The notes beneath the pieces were generated by a model. That model was not told the DNA's origin, did no database searches, and saw only the letters and a program-made list of their open reading frames with translations. 64,000 nt of DNA from Owenia fusiformis (taxonomy: Eukaryota; Annelida; Polychaeta; Sabellida; Oweniidae): the NCBI GenBank assembly GCA_903813345.2, contig CAIIXF020000006.1, positions 16,804,348 to 16,868,347 of the forward strand, read 5' to 3'. A program made the translations under genes and the position numbers. This document shows, piece after piece, positions 40,101 through 51,118 of the stretch (position 1 is the first letter of the stretch; the number at the start of each line of letters is the position of its first letter).

Positions 40101-42364
40101 AATCAATCATGATAGCAATATATGAGCAACGGTTTAGATTAAAACTGGGAAAAGCAGGCGGTCGCCGTCCGGGTCGCCGTATGCTTGATATTTTGAACGT
40201 ACATGTATCAAGTTTAGATTCAAGGTACAAAATAACCAGTTAAGTTTTTTTTCCAAGAGGTAGATAGGTTTGAGGGAAAAGAGTACTGTATATTCAAAAT
40301 CCGCATCAAAACAACATTATATTGTTATTTGTTGTCCAGTTCTACGTATTAATGCCGAATTATGCTGTTTGTTAGCAACATGATGTGGATTGATTTCTAT
40401 ATGGCGGGTTATTTTGATTTCAAAGGCCTATGGTAATATTGTTTTCATCAAATTATAGCTATTTATCAGAGATATCTAATATGCGGATTTTAAAATAGTA
40501 CTTCATAAAACCTAACGCTACTCCATAGACTGCAATCAAGGCCCGAAATCAAGATAAGTCCCTTGAATATCCTGTCTGTGAAGAACCAAAAACCGCAATC
40601 AAACAAGTATTATGTGGTCTAGATTAATGATCAAGGAAATCAATTCGTGGGAATCATTATTATTGAGTTGATTGTATTTTTTGTTAACAAGAAAACGTTT
40701 CGTGCATATTGTACATTTAAGGCTTGCGCTAACCTGATATGTGAGTGTGTGGGGGTTTTGTTGACAGATCGCGATTTGGATCCCCGGGTTCGGATCATAA
40801 ATTATTTTCACCAAGGCGCTTGCACACTCGTGTATCATTTGTCAGTCTGTAAAATATTCGTCATCTGTTATTAAAGTTCAATGCGTTTCTGAATCCCGCT
40901 ATTTCATATCATAAAAAACTGCACGTAATGTTGTTAGTCATTTAGGCCTATATTTCGTAATTTATTCTTTGAGGTCTATCCGTTACACTTAATTTCTCAG
41001 TTTCTAAACGTTTCATTCAATTTTGCTATAAAGGAGATTGAAGACTCAATTAAAGTGTATGTTTTACCCATCTTTTAACTTTTTTAAAAGTATAGGATTT
41101 TTTGGAGTAACGAGGTTCGGAGTAATAGCGTGTCGCTCCCCCTCCCGCCCCCACTCATTTTTATGTGTTAAACCTCATTTGATTTTTCATCAATTATCGT
41201 TAAATCACACTCTTTAATACATAAACAAATTCAAAATTATATATCTTGGAGAAATAAAATATATATTTCATAATGAAAATATTAATTTATGCAGTTGGTC
41301 AGTATTGAATATTAAGTTTCACAGTCTGAAACCTCAAGGGCGGGAAATCGGATTAAATAAAACGAAATATAAATACTTAGTCACATCATATCAGTGCAAA
41401 CAATTAACTATATTTATTTTTCTATGCGATATACACCTGATATTGATATCTTTCCTCTGACAATGTGTTATCTCATGGTCCGTTGACATCATCAAACTTG
41501 TGATTAACCAAAAGAGACCAAAAAAGATTGTAATACGCATCGGTAAGTCAACAAATCTAACCGTTAAATAAACAAACTTAGTTGTTCGTCTGCTGGTCAG
41601 AACTTGGTATCCGATTCGGATACCGACTTTCTGAGAATACTAATGATATGTAGGATCACCAGCCGTGATACTTTTCATAAAACAGGCATCTAGTTAGAAA
41701 ATTATTGCAATTTTGATTTATATCGTCATTCACAGTATAACCCGCCTATGTTTATTAAAATATGCATTATTCATAAATGTAAAATATCATCTTTTCACTC
41801 TTGATTTGAATTGGTATCTTGTATCTAAAGTTGTCTTCATCTATATTATTGGATTAACATGAGCCTATGTAACCTAAACATATAAATACTAGTTGCCAGT
41901 CTACAAATTGAACATACAAAATGTAGCATATTCATTACACACTATATTAATAGAATAAGGTAATCATGTCATACCAATAGTTAGATGGTTAACTTATATT
42001 AACACAAAAGAATAATACACGATAATTGAAAAAATAAACCTCGGTATTCGGGGCTAAAATCCAAGGATACCTGTACCATTACTCCAGTATTCGCTGCAAT
42101 ACCATATCGGATACCTGTACCATTACTCAATAATAACCACAACTACGACCATAATAACAAGGTCAATACCGAGTTTATTGCAAGTTATTTTATACGATTT
42201 TGTCTTGTGCAAACAAATTCTAGCAATATCACCTGAAGCAACCCTCCAAATGAGATTTTAACATGAGAGAGCCAAATATTTACCTAAGTCTGTAAGCTTG
42301 TTTGTGAATGTAAATATTTTTAATGAGTGAACTGCCCGATGTGAACAGTTTATATATTTTTCAG
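37122..42364. other. rest of the transposon gene's intron 1; no exon seen
   Basis: Repeat-derived, AT-rich sequence. A fragment with ACCCGGGGGGGGTC and GTGACCCCCCCCC at 38610-38760 resembles the GCCCGTAGCC insertion family. A run of about 25 C lies at 39574-39595 and is a likely assembly weak spot. GGTATCCGAA/TTCGGATACC words recur at 37410 and 41610, and GGATACCTGTACCATTACTC occurs twice at 42064-42130. No coding exon recognised. Confidence 0.45.
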
Positions 42365-43109
42365 GTTATACAACTATGATCGGTTCCACAACTTTGAAAG
42401 GGGTCCTATCCTCATTCCAGATCCGATCCCGATAGTCAACTGGCCCACTTCAAACTTCAAAACACTTACATCAAATCATCGATCATTATTTCCTGCCATC
42501 ACAAAATCCTTCATTACAACATATCTTATTTCTCGCATGGCTATAGACAACACCCAAACCAGAGATTTCAAAGCGCTTGAAAAGGGAAAATTACTTCTCG
42601 AAGCCCTGAAAGTTAAAGCCTGCAGCGTGAACTTGGAGAACAGTCAATATAACGATTTCTCTGGTGTTATTGATGCGGCCATGAAGAAAAGGGTGTCTTA
42701 CAACTTCAAATTGAGGCTATCTCGGGACGATGGAGATATCATCAACACATCCTGTGAATGCTCCGCCGGACCTCATGCTACATGCAAACACATAGCTACC
42801 GTATTGTTGATGTTGAATGCTTTTGTAGAGAGAGGGGAGATTCTTATCAATACAAGTTGTACTGAAACTCTTCAGTCTTTCCACAAACCTTCTAAATCTC
42901 ATTCAGGTATTTTTATTTTTTCTATTTATTTTTTTCATATATTTATTCTTCATACATAATACAGCAAATTCTAATTAGAAAAGCTTGACAAGCTAAAAGG
43001 ATCATCTTGATATGTCTAAAAAGTTAAGTGAAGTTAATTTGATTTAATTGCTCAACACCACTGGATTTCCAGATAGATAGAGTCTTAATTAATGATCTTC
43101 ATAGTCACA

Positions 43110-45134
43110 AAAAATGTCATTCAGGTATGATTATTCCAACAAACGCAGTTTGGTAGGGATATAGTGTAGCCCGCGCTCCATCCTTCAGTCCGTCTATATA
43201 TGAGTTTTTCATTTTAAACCCAAGCATATATTTTGTCTGAAATTTCAAGTCTATCTACTACTATCAACGAAACAAATACAAGGGAGAAGACAGCCTAGTT
43301 TCAAGTTTGTACATAGACATATGTGTCATGTTTTGATACAATTGTCAATCAAAGAAATATATATCCCTAAGTCAGGGATCACTACTTTCCATTTAAAAAT
43401 ATTGATATCATCCCTGTGACATTCTTCATATGAAATCCCTCCTGGTGAATAACTTCTTTATACAAGAACACAAATGTGTACAAAATGTCCCCACCAGTGG
43501 GTGATCCCATCAAATGGTTATCCTGAAAATGAGTAGACAAGACTTTACCAACACAATTTGAGGACGGAAAATCCAAAATGGCCACCTTAAAATTTACCCA
43601 GAATGCCAAAAATTTAGTCAGTTCTAGATTTTCAAACTAAGAACCACCCCTGAAAATTTTTAATTGATCCGTCACACAGTTAACTAGAAAACATGTAAAC
43701 AAGACTTTACAGACAAGATTTTAGGATGGAAAATCCAAAATGGCTGCCTTGACATTTACCCAGAATGTCAAAAAACTAATCTGTTCCTAGATTTTCATAC
43801 TAAGAATCATCCCTGAAAATATGACATTGATCTACCAAATGGTTCACCTGAAAACGCGTAGATAAGACTTTACAGACAAGATTTTAGGACAGAAAATCCA
43901 AAATGGCTGCCATGACATTTAAACAGAATGCAAAAAAACTAATCAGATGTAGATTTTCACACTAAGAATCATCCCTGAAAATTTGAAATTGATCTACCAA
44001 ACGGTTCACCTAAAAACGCGTAGACAAGACTTTACAGGCAAGATTTTAAGACGGAAAATCCAAAATGGCTGCCTTGACATTTATCCAGAATGCAAAAAAA
44101 CTAATCAGATCTAGATTTTCATACTAAGAATCATCCCTAAAAATTTGAAATTGATCTACAGAACGGTTCACCTGGTAATGCATAGACAAGACTTTACAGA
44201 CAAGATTTTAGGACAGAAAATCCAAAATGGCTGCCTTGACATTTGCCCAGAATGCCAAAAAACTAATCAGTTCTACATTTTCATACTAAGAATCATCTCT
44301 GAAAATTTGAAATTGATCTACCAAACGGTTCACCTGAAAACGCGTAGACAAGACTTTACAGACAAGATTTTAGGACGGAAAATCCAAAATGGCTGCCTTG
44401 ACATTTACCCAGAATGCCAAAAAACAAATCAGATCTAGATTTTTATACTAAGAATCATCCCTGAAAATTTGAAATTGATCCACCAAACGGTTCACCTGAA
44501 AACACGTAGACAAGACTTCACAGACAAGATTTTAGGACGGAAAAATCCAAAATGGCCGACAATAAAAAAGTGATTATGTGTTTTTGCTGATTTCTTCTTA
44601 CAAAATTATCACATATAACTACTGTTAGCAATAACATAGGCTTTTACAACAAAGTACATCTGAAATTATTTATAAACCTACTAAATAGTTAAAGTATGAA
44701 AACTCAAAAACACCATTCAATATGATACAAAGTATTATCGTGCGCTAACTTTTCTTAAGACATTCAAAATGGCTGACATGACTGAGCTAACAGGTCCAAA
44801 ACCTAATCAGATCTAGAATGAAGTGAGCTGAACAAGATGTTAAAGTTTTAAAAGCAACTGTGAAGCCGTTTTTCTTAAAGTTTGCAGACAAGGATTTTAG
44901 CATTTGACTTCAAAATGGCCGACAGGAAGTAGGTATCGAGTTAAAATTTTTTCATCCACATCTGTATGCACTCATAAGTTATCCCTGAAAATTTGAAGGT
45001 GATATCTGTAGCGGTTTTGGAGAAAACTCCCGGACGTACGGACAGACGGACAGACGGACGGACGGACGTACAGACGGACAGACGGACGCGCCTAGGCCGA
45101 CAATATGGCCCCACACTATGTGGTGGGGACATAA
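43110..45134. repeat. repeat family B, copy 1, with ~165-bp internal tandem repeats
   Basis: Seven or so monomers of about 165 bp (GACAAGACTTTACAGACAAG, ATTTTAGGACGGAAAATCC, AAAATGGCTGCCTTGACATT, then ATCATCCCTGAAAATTTGAA). They are followed by a unique block shared with 60900-61400, a GACGGACG run and a hairpin CCCCACACTATGTGGTGGGG near the right end. The left end (ATTATTCCAACAAACGCAG..GTCCGTC) is an inverted version of the usual right end. It lies in intron 2 of the SAP-SWIM-YqaJ gene and ends about 21 bp before exon 3. Frames at 44145 and 44993 are repeat artefacts. Confidence 0.85.
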
Positions 45135-45896
45135 TAGTATTGAAAATGATTATAGGTTCTCCCATCAAAGCTGAAGATTTGGGGAATCGCAAGAGAACCG
45201 AGGTCCTACAAGACCCAAGGCCAGAGAAATTCAGAAGAATGACAGGATATGAAGATAGACTTAGAAACCTAACAATCAACTATTGTGCCAATAGCAACCA
45301 TGATGTGACTATGAGATACCTTGACCCGAAAGCTAACATCCAGCAGGCGTGAGCAGACCATGACTACATGGTGCAAAACTTGGTGGATAAGGCAAATAAA
45401 GTAAGGTTGAACAATAAGTGCAGAAATGTATCCAACATTCATGGACCTATTGTCAAAATGTATTGAAGTTTGGATATTTCATCCAGGCTAACATCTATTT
45501 TCATTATCTATAAAGAAACCCCATGAATGAACGTTATTTCAGCTGTAATTCCTGCAGTAAAAATCTTGATATGTAGTACATTTTAAAATATATAATGGGA
45601 CTCCTCTAATCTGCTTATGGAATAACCAAATTTACACTTCTAATTGCTGAAAAGATTTTAACTAAATAGATTTGACAAAGATGTTAAGCCAAAAGAAACG
45701 TTTCAATTTTTCTCTACAGGCCTTGTTGCCACTTATAAAGGCCCCATGTGAAGTTTAAACTAATTTCGCATCTATTGTATTGTGTAGTCTTACCTGATGT
45801 AATCAAAATGTAAAAGGCTTGTGAAACTTCTTTAATTCCAAAAAGTGGTTACAAAACATAGATTGTAACAAGCAATAATTCACACTATTGCAGAAT

Positions 45897-46304
45897 TAAG
45901 GCCAGTGTGCATGTTCAGAATATTTCTGCATTCTTCAATTAAGTCACATGAAGGAATCACCCCTTCCACTCATTATCTACATCTTCCAGTTTTGCACAAT
46001 GAGTGCATTTATGTGCCTAGAAAAGACTGGCAAGAAGATTTGTTTTGTTAAATGTATAAAACGAGAAAATTCAGTGAAATTTCTGAAAATTTTCTGAGTT
46101 TCGTCATTGAATTTTCTTGTTTTTTATACATTTGATCAAAACATTCTTCTTCACATACTTTTCAAGGTAAAGGTACATTAGTGCACCCATTGTGCAAAAT
46201 TGAGAGATGTAGACACTGTGGGGAAGGAGTGATTCAAATTTGAAAATTAACATGTGAGTCTATTGAAGGTTGCAGCAAAATTCTGAACATGCACCCTTAC
46301 CTTA
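45897..46304. repeat. foldback element in intron 3 of the transposon gene
   Basis: Long imperfect palindrome: TAAGGCCAGTGTGCATGTTC on the left faces GAACATGCACCCTTACCTTA on the right, centred near 46100 (AATTTTCTGAGTTT..AATTTTCTTG). About 408 bp. Non-coding. Confidence 0.7.
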
Positions 46305-47225
46305 AAACTCACATCTTTTTGTCAAAAAAATTAAATTCTCATAGTAAACAATATACAGTTATATTTAAAGACATGCACTGTGTATTATTTTTTCAACCTT
46401 TATGTTAGACAACTCAGCATTGGTTTATTTTGAAAGTTTAGCATATTTAAACGAGATGAGGTGGAAAGTTTAAAATGGCCACCTTAACATTTACCCAGTG
46501 CCTAGAATGCCCAGATCTAAACTTTCCTAGGTAGGACCTTACAATTAAAGATAAATTCCCGAAACAGTTTGGCTGGAAACTTGTAGACAAGATTTATCTG
46601 GACTCCAATGGTTAATACATAGGTCATTTTAAAACTTTTCATAGGGCCTTTAAGGTGGTGAAACATGAAATGTTTTTTGAGCTGATCAGTGGAACAGACT
46701 CAGTACTGTGATTATGTATTATTTAAGAAAATTATTATGATAATGTTATAGTCTCCATCTCCATCTAAAAAAGTCACCTGATGCCTATATAACCTGTCAT
46801 AGAAAAAAACTTTTTTGTGGGGACCTTTTTTCCCCCTTTGGGTTTCTAGGGTTAATGTCTTTAATACATGTAATAATAATTGTATCATTTTTTAAATGAA
46901 GGTTGATTCATCACAAGCTGCCGAAATAGAGCGAAGAACGATGAAACAAGCACTTTCCAAGGAGTGGCATGATCTACGATCATGGAGGATAACTGCTTCA
47001 AAATTTGGTGAAGTGGAGCATTCCACCCACCGAAGAAACTATGATAGGCTTTGTGAGGCCATAGTTAAGCCCTTCAAATCTGAAGCAACTACGCATGGCA
47101 TCAAGTATGAGCCAGTGGCTAGGAAAGCCTTTGAGGACAAAACTGGAAAAATTGTAAAAGAATGTGGGTTATTCATTTCTGTTGAAAACCCCTATCTAGC
47201 ATGTTCACCAGATGGCCTCATTGGT

Positions 47226-47431
47226 CAGGCCCGTAGCCAGGGGGGGTTCGCAGGGTTCGGGCGAACCCCCCCCTGGCCAAAAATTCTTTCAAAATCATGC
47301 AGTTTTTGACCATTTTGAGCACTTCTCTAGTAATTTTAGCCTAATTTCGGCCAAAATTGTCAAATGTGAACCCCCCCCTGGAAATTTTTGAAAATTGAAC
47401 CCCCCCTTGGCAAATCCTGGCTACGGGCCTG
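47226..47431. mobile_element. 206-bp element inside the YqaJ exon, 5-bp target duplication
   Basis: Ends CAGGCCCGTAGCCAGG and CCTGGCTACGGGCCTG, flanked by TTGGT on both sides (47221-47225, 47432-47436). Leaving out the element and one TTGGT rejoins the YqaJ reading frame (DGLIG to DDQLLEVK). GAACCCCCCCC inner repeats give it a hairpin form. The same family is at 52100-53182. Confidence 0.9.
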
Positions 47432-47561
47432 TTGGTGATGACCAACTTTTGGAAGTCAAATGTCCATTCAATGGAAAAGATGAAGCAATATCGGAGGAAA
47501 ATCAGAAATTTTTGTTCAGAGACTCAAGTGGTAAATTAAAGTTGAACCATTCAAACATATG

Positions 47562-47767
47562 CAGTGATCTCCCCAGCATTAAAGCAAGTGGGCGCAGCAC
47601 CCACCTGAGATTTTGAAAACAGCCTTGCACCCACCTGGAAATTCATTTGCACCCACTTGATTTTGAGAAAAATCATGAAAAATTGGCATATTTTGACCAA
47701 TTTTGGTTTGAATTGTAAAAATGAGAATTTTGCACCCACCTGAGAAAAAATCCTGGGGAGATCACTG
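47562..47767. mobile_element. 206-bp element downstream in the YqaJ exon
   Basis: Ends CAGTGATCTCCCCAG and CTGGGGAGATCACTG, flanked by ATATG on both sides (47557-47561, 47768-47772). Sister of 36890-37121. Confidence 0.88.
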
Positions 47768-47996
47768 ATATGTATATTCAAGCACTTAAAGTTATTGCAA
47801 AAAACAGGGTTTCTGTTCTTGACCACCCTGTAATTGGTGTCCTGGTTGAAAAATTAGAATACAGGAAATTTAAACAACTGGAATGTTTTAACAAACATAT
47901 TTTGTATTTATTCTTGTAATGCTGATTATTATACTACATGTATGTTTCAAATACAATATGATGGAATAATAGAAAAATGGAGAAATTCAAAATGTA

Positions 47997-49240
47997 ACTA
48001 GAAAAACAGCAACTCCACGGAGTAGCAAATCCCACCGAACAAAACATGTTTTAATAAAAAAATTGAGCCAAATTCATCCACTGGTATTTGAATTATCAAA
48101 TATTATGCTTATATGAAACATGGTTGCCATTTTGAAATTCAGCTGTCATCTTTAGATTTCTTGTTTAGCAGAGAATGTCCGTCCAATGGTATCTGGGTTA
48201 TCAAAGATTATTTTTTAATGAAAAATGGCAGCCATTTTGAAATTCAGCTATCGTCTTTGAAATTTCTTGTGAAGCAAATCTCCTTTTTCCCTTAACATGA
48301 AAAATGGTGGCCATTTTGAAATTCAGTGGCCATCTTGAAAATTTATTTTTGAGCAGAACTTCTTTGTCTCTAGGTATCAGCATATAGAATTTGAACCAAA
48401 TCCGTCAACTGGTATTTGAGTTATCAATGGTTACGTTCTTTTATGAAAAATGGCGGTCATTTTAAAATTTAGCTACCACCTTGAAAATCCCTTCTCGAGC
48501 AGAGCTCCTATGTCCCTAGGCATCATCATGTAAAATTTGAACCAAATCCATTCAATGGTAATTGAGTCATCAAAGATAATATTTTTTTATGAAAAATGGC
48601 CACCATTTTGAAATTTAGCTGCCATCTTGAAAATCCTTTCTTGAGCAGAGCTCCTATGTCCCTAGGCATCAGCATCTAAAATTTAAACCAAATCCATTCA
48701 ATGGTATTTGAGTTATCAAAGATAACGTTTTTTTACGAAAAATGGCCGCCTTTTTGAAATTTAGCTGCCATCTTGAAAATCCTTTCTCGAGCAGAGCTCC
48801 TATGTCCCTAGGCATCAGCATCTAAAATTTGAACCAAATCCATTCTATGGTCTTTGAGTTATCAAAGATAACGTTTTTTTACAAAAAATGGCCGCCATTT
48901 TGAAATTTGGTGGCCATCTTGAAAATGTCTTCTTGAGCAAGGCTCCTTTGTACCAAGGCAACAGCATATAAAATTTGAACCAAATCCATCCATTAGTATT
49001 TGAGTTATTAAAGATTATATTTTTTCCGAAAATGGCCGCCATTTTGAATTAAGCGGCCATATTGAAAATTCCTTCTCGAGCAGAGGTCCTACACCCATAA
49101 GGCATAAGCCTATAAAATTTGAATGAAATTCGTCAACCGGTATTTGAGTTATTGCCCGGACACACGAACTGACGGACGAACGGACGGACCGACGGCTTTT
49201 CTATATCCCCTCGAACTTCCTTCGGTGGGATAATAACATT
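47997..49240 (+). repeat. repeat family A, copy 3
   Basis: Same start (AACTAGAAAAACAGCAACTC) and end (CTATATCCCCTCGAACTTCC, TTCGGTGGGATAATAA) as copy 2. It has about eight monomers with AAATGGCCGCCATTTTGAA. It lies between the two convergent transposon genes. Frames on either strand are repeat artefacts. Confidence 0.85.
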
Positions 49241-49935
49241 AGATGTTTCACATGTTTCCATATCATTTTTTCATTTGGTAATTTATGAAACAAGATGATG
49301 AACCTTGTCAATAGAATTGTCACTCAAGAACACTTGTAAATAAGACTAGTAACTATTTGCAATAACTTAACAAATAGTGGTTACATTGAATAAACATTTT
49401 ACTGTCAATACATCACAACATATTTAGCACTAACTCAAAATTTCAAAAAGGCTTTCGTTTAAGCTTTTATGACCTGTTTAATAACTCCTATTCATAGTAT
49501 TGAAAATGAATTCTAGTGACAATATCCCACATGAATGTACAGGGTGACACAAAAATGCAAGTACTGTAGATACACTTAATTTGGCTACTGCTTTTAATTT
49601 GACGGATTGAAAAAATTCGCCAAATTAAAAAACGGCCATCCCTAGAGAATTTGTAATTTGCAATTATCTGATTATTTCACTTTTGTAAGTATTCCTATTT
49701 GGATGTCATTGCTCGGGCCCGGAGCCAGGGGGGGGGTTAGAACCTTTTGTTGGCTCTTATTAAAGGTTTTAACATATAATTGACAGTTTCTGTTTACTGC
49801 AAAGGTAACTGAGGATATGTTACCATGGCAATATATAATGGGTGTTTAGACATTTCTTACAAATCTTACAAAATGCAACTTAAAGTGCCATGTTCAGATT
49901 CAATTGAAACTCATACAGACTCATACTGATACAAC
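49241..49935. other. no gene seen
   Basis: Non-coding. A partial terminal motif GTACAGGGTGACACAAAAATG lies at 49538, and a fragment GGAGCCAGGGGGGGGGTTAG at 49720-49740 looks like one end of the GCCCGTAGCCAGG family. The missing end of the YqaJ nuclease was looked for here and not found. Confidence 0.4.
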
Positions 49936-50230
49936 TTATCAAAATTACTGATAATGTACCTTATTGTATAACATAGGCTTTAGGCCAAAATAATTTTAAT
50001 GATAGTTTTAATAATAGCAAATTCATTGCTTTTTGTGATATGATAATGTTAATGCATTTTAGGTACCCTGTACATATAGACTCCAAATTTAAAAACAATG
50101 AGAACACCTAATACAACTTATCAAAATTACTGATAATGTACCTTATTGTATAACATAGGCTTTAGGCCAAAAGAATTTTTAGTGATAGTTTTAGTAATAG
50201 CAAATTCATTGCTTTTTGTGATATGATAAT
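49936..50230. repeat. direct duplication of ~115 bp
   Basis: ACAACTTATCAAAATTACTG through TTGCTTTTTGTGATATGATA occurs at 49931-50046 and again at 50111-50228, with a few differences. Confidence 0.8.
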
Positions 50231-50280
50231 GTTCATCCTGATAAGTTATATCCCGCACCAAACTTTTTTTGGTGGCTTCT

Positions 50281-50436
50281 ACAGGGTAGTCAAAAAATGT
50301 CTACATTTTTATTTCAATATTACTTTTTTAAAATGCATGGATTCATTATTTATTGAAATTCATGCATTTTCAAAAAAGTTATATCGAAATAAAAAAAAAT
50401 GTGGACAAGTTTTTGGCCAAACCTGTATATTTACGA
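50281..50436. repeat. short palindromic MITE
   Basis: ACAGGGTAGTCAAAAAATGT faces a complementary ACA..TTTTTGGCCAAACCTGT; the centre pairs TTTTTTAAAATGCATG with CATGCATTTTCAAAAAA. No coding content. Confidence 0.6.
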
Positions 50437-50614
50437 TTAGCTATTTACAATACAGTTTTAAAGATAAATAACATTCAGTAACATTGTTGTGTTTCAAGTT
50501 GAGAAAATAAATTATTATTACATTATTATACATTGTTCATAGTTACACATTGTTTTGATTTGTTATTTCATTGTCGGGTGATAGGAGAACATAACATAGG
50601 CTAAGGCCTAGCCG

Positions 50615-50953
50615 AGGAGGATTGGCTCCCAGGGTTTCAACTCAATATTGACCTTGACTGATGACAACATTGAAAATGTTGTGATTTTCTGAATATGAAG
50701 CAACTTTAAATTCATAACCAGCTATCAAAATATTTGATCAAATATCTTGATCACTTCTTGTGTGTTTTGAATTTTTTGTTTGGAAATAAGACCAAAACTC
50801 AAGATTGAAATTGAAATTCTGAAGTGAAGAAATGGTGGCTGTTTCATTTTGAAAATCATGACATTACCCGTGATTCCCTGTGATAATACGGTCAAGCTCC
50901 TGACACCATATATGGCAGGATATCAAGAGGGAACCCTGGGAGCCAATCCTCCT
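50615..50953. mobile_element. MITE with ~23-bp inverted ends
   Basis: AGGAGGATTGGCTCCCAGGG at 50615 and CCCTGGGAGCCAATCCTCCT ending at 50953 are exact complements. Length 339 bp. No clear target duplication seen. Confidence 0.8.
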
Positions 50954-51118
50954 AGGGTTTTGCCAAGCTAAAAATGCTTAAATGCATCAACTCCTTGACA
51001 TTGTGTAGTCCAATGATTATAACACATACATATACATGTATGTTTGGAATAAGAAACTAGTAAGCTGGGGTTGGGACAAGCCCAGGCATTGTTTGAAAAT
51101 TTGAACCGAAATATAGTA

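Larger units (their letters stand above)
35743..47561 (+). pseudogene. SAP - SWIM zinc finger - YqaJ nuclease gene of the transposon, broken
   Basis: Exons: 35743-35843, 42365-42906, 45156-45400 and 46902 onward. Phases match (2,1,0). Exon 1 encodes a SAP domain (YTVQKLKRELSLRGASINGR, then KEALVER), a DNA-binding fold. Exon 2 carries a SWIM zinc finger (CECSAGPHATCKH), followed by KHIATVLLMLNAF. Exon 4 is the YqaJ nuclease: WHDLRSWRITASKFGEV, then YLACSPDGLIG and LLEVKCPF, holding the family's catalytic acidic and EVK residues. YqaJ is the fold of lambda-type exonucleases. Breaks: an in-frame TGA at 45351-45353; a 206-bp insertion at 47226-47431 between the G of DGLIG and DDQLLEVK, which shifts the frame; and a second insertion at 47562. 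The rest of the nuclease core (the usual QxQ helix) was not found. The exon 4 acceptor (GAAG) is weak, and an ATG at 46896 is in frame. Its role in transposition is inferred, perhaps trimming DNA ends. Confidence 0.8.

Noticed and set aside
44993-45352. Arg/Thr/Asp-rich frame (GRTDRRTDGRTDV) as a coding start
   Set aside because: The first half is the GACGGACG end of repeat family B; only 45156-45400 behaves as an exon.
45351-45353. In-frame TGA in the SAP-SWIM-YqaJ exon 3 as a selenocysteine codon
   Set aside because: The gene has other inactivating changes and no selenocysteine insertion element was recognised; a Cys or other codon mutated to a stop is simpler.
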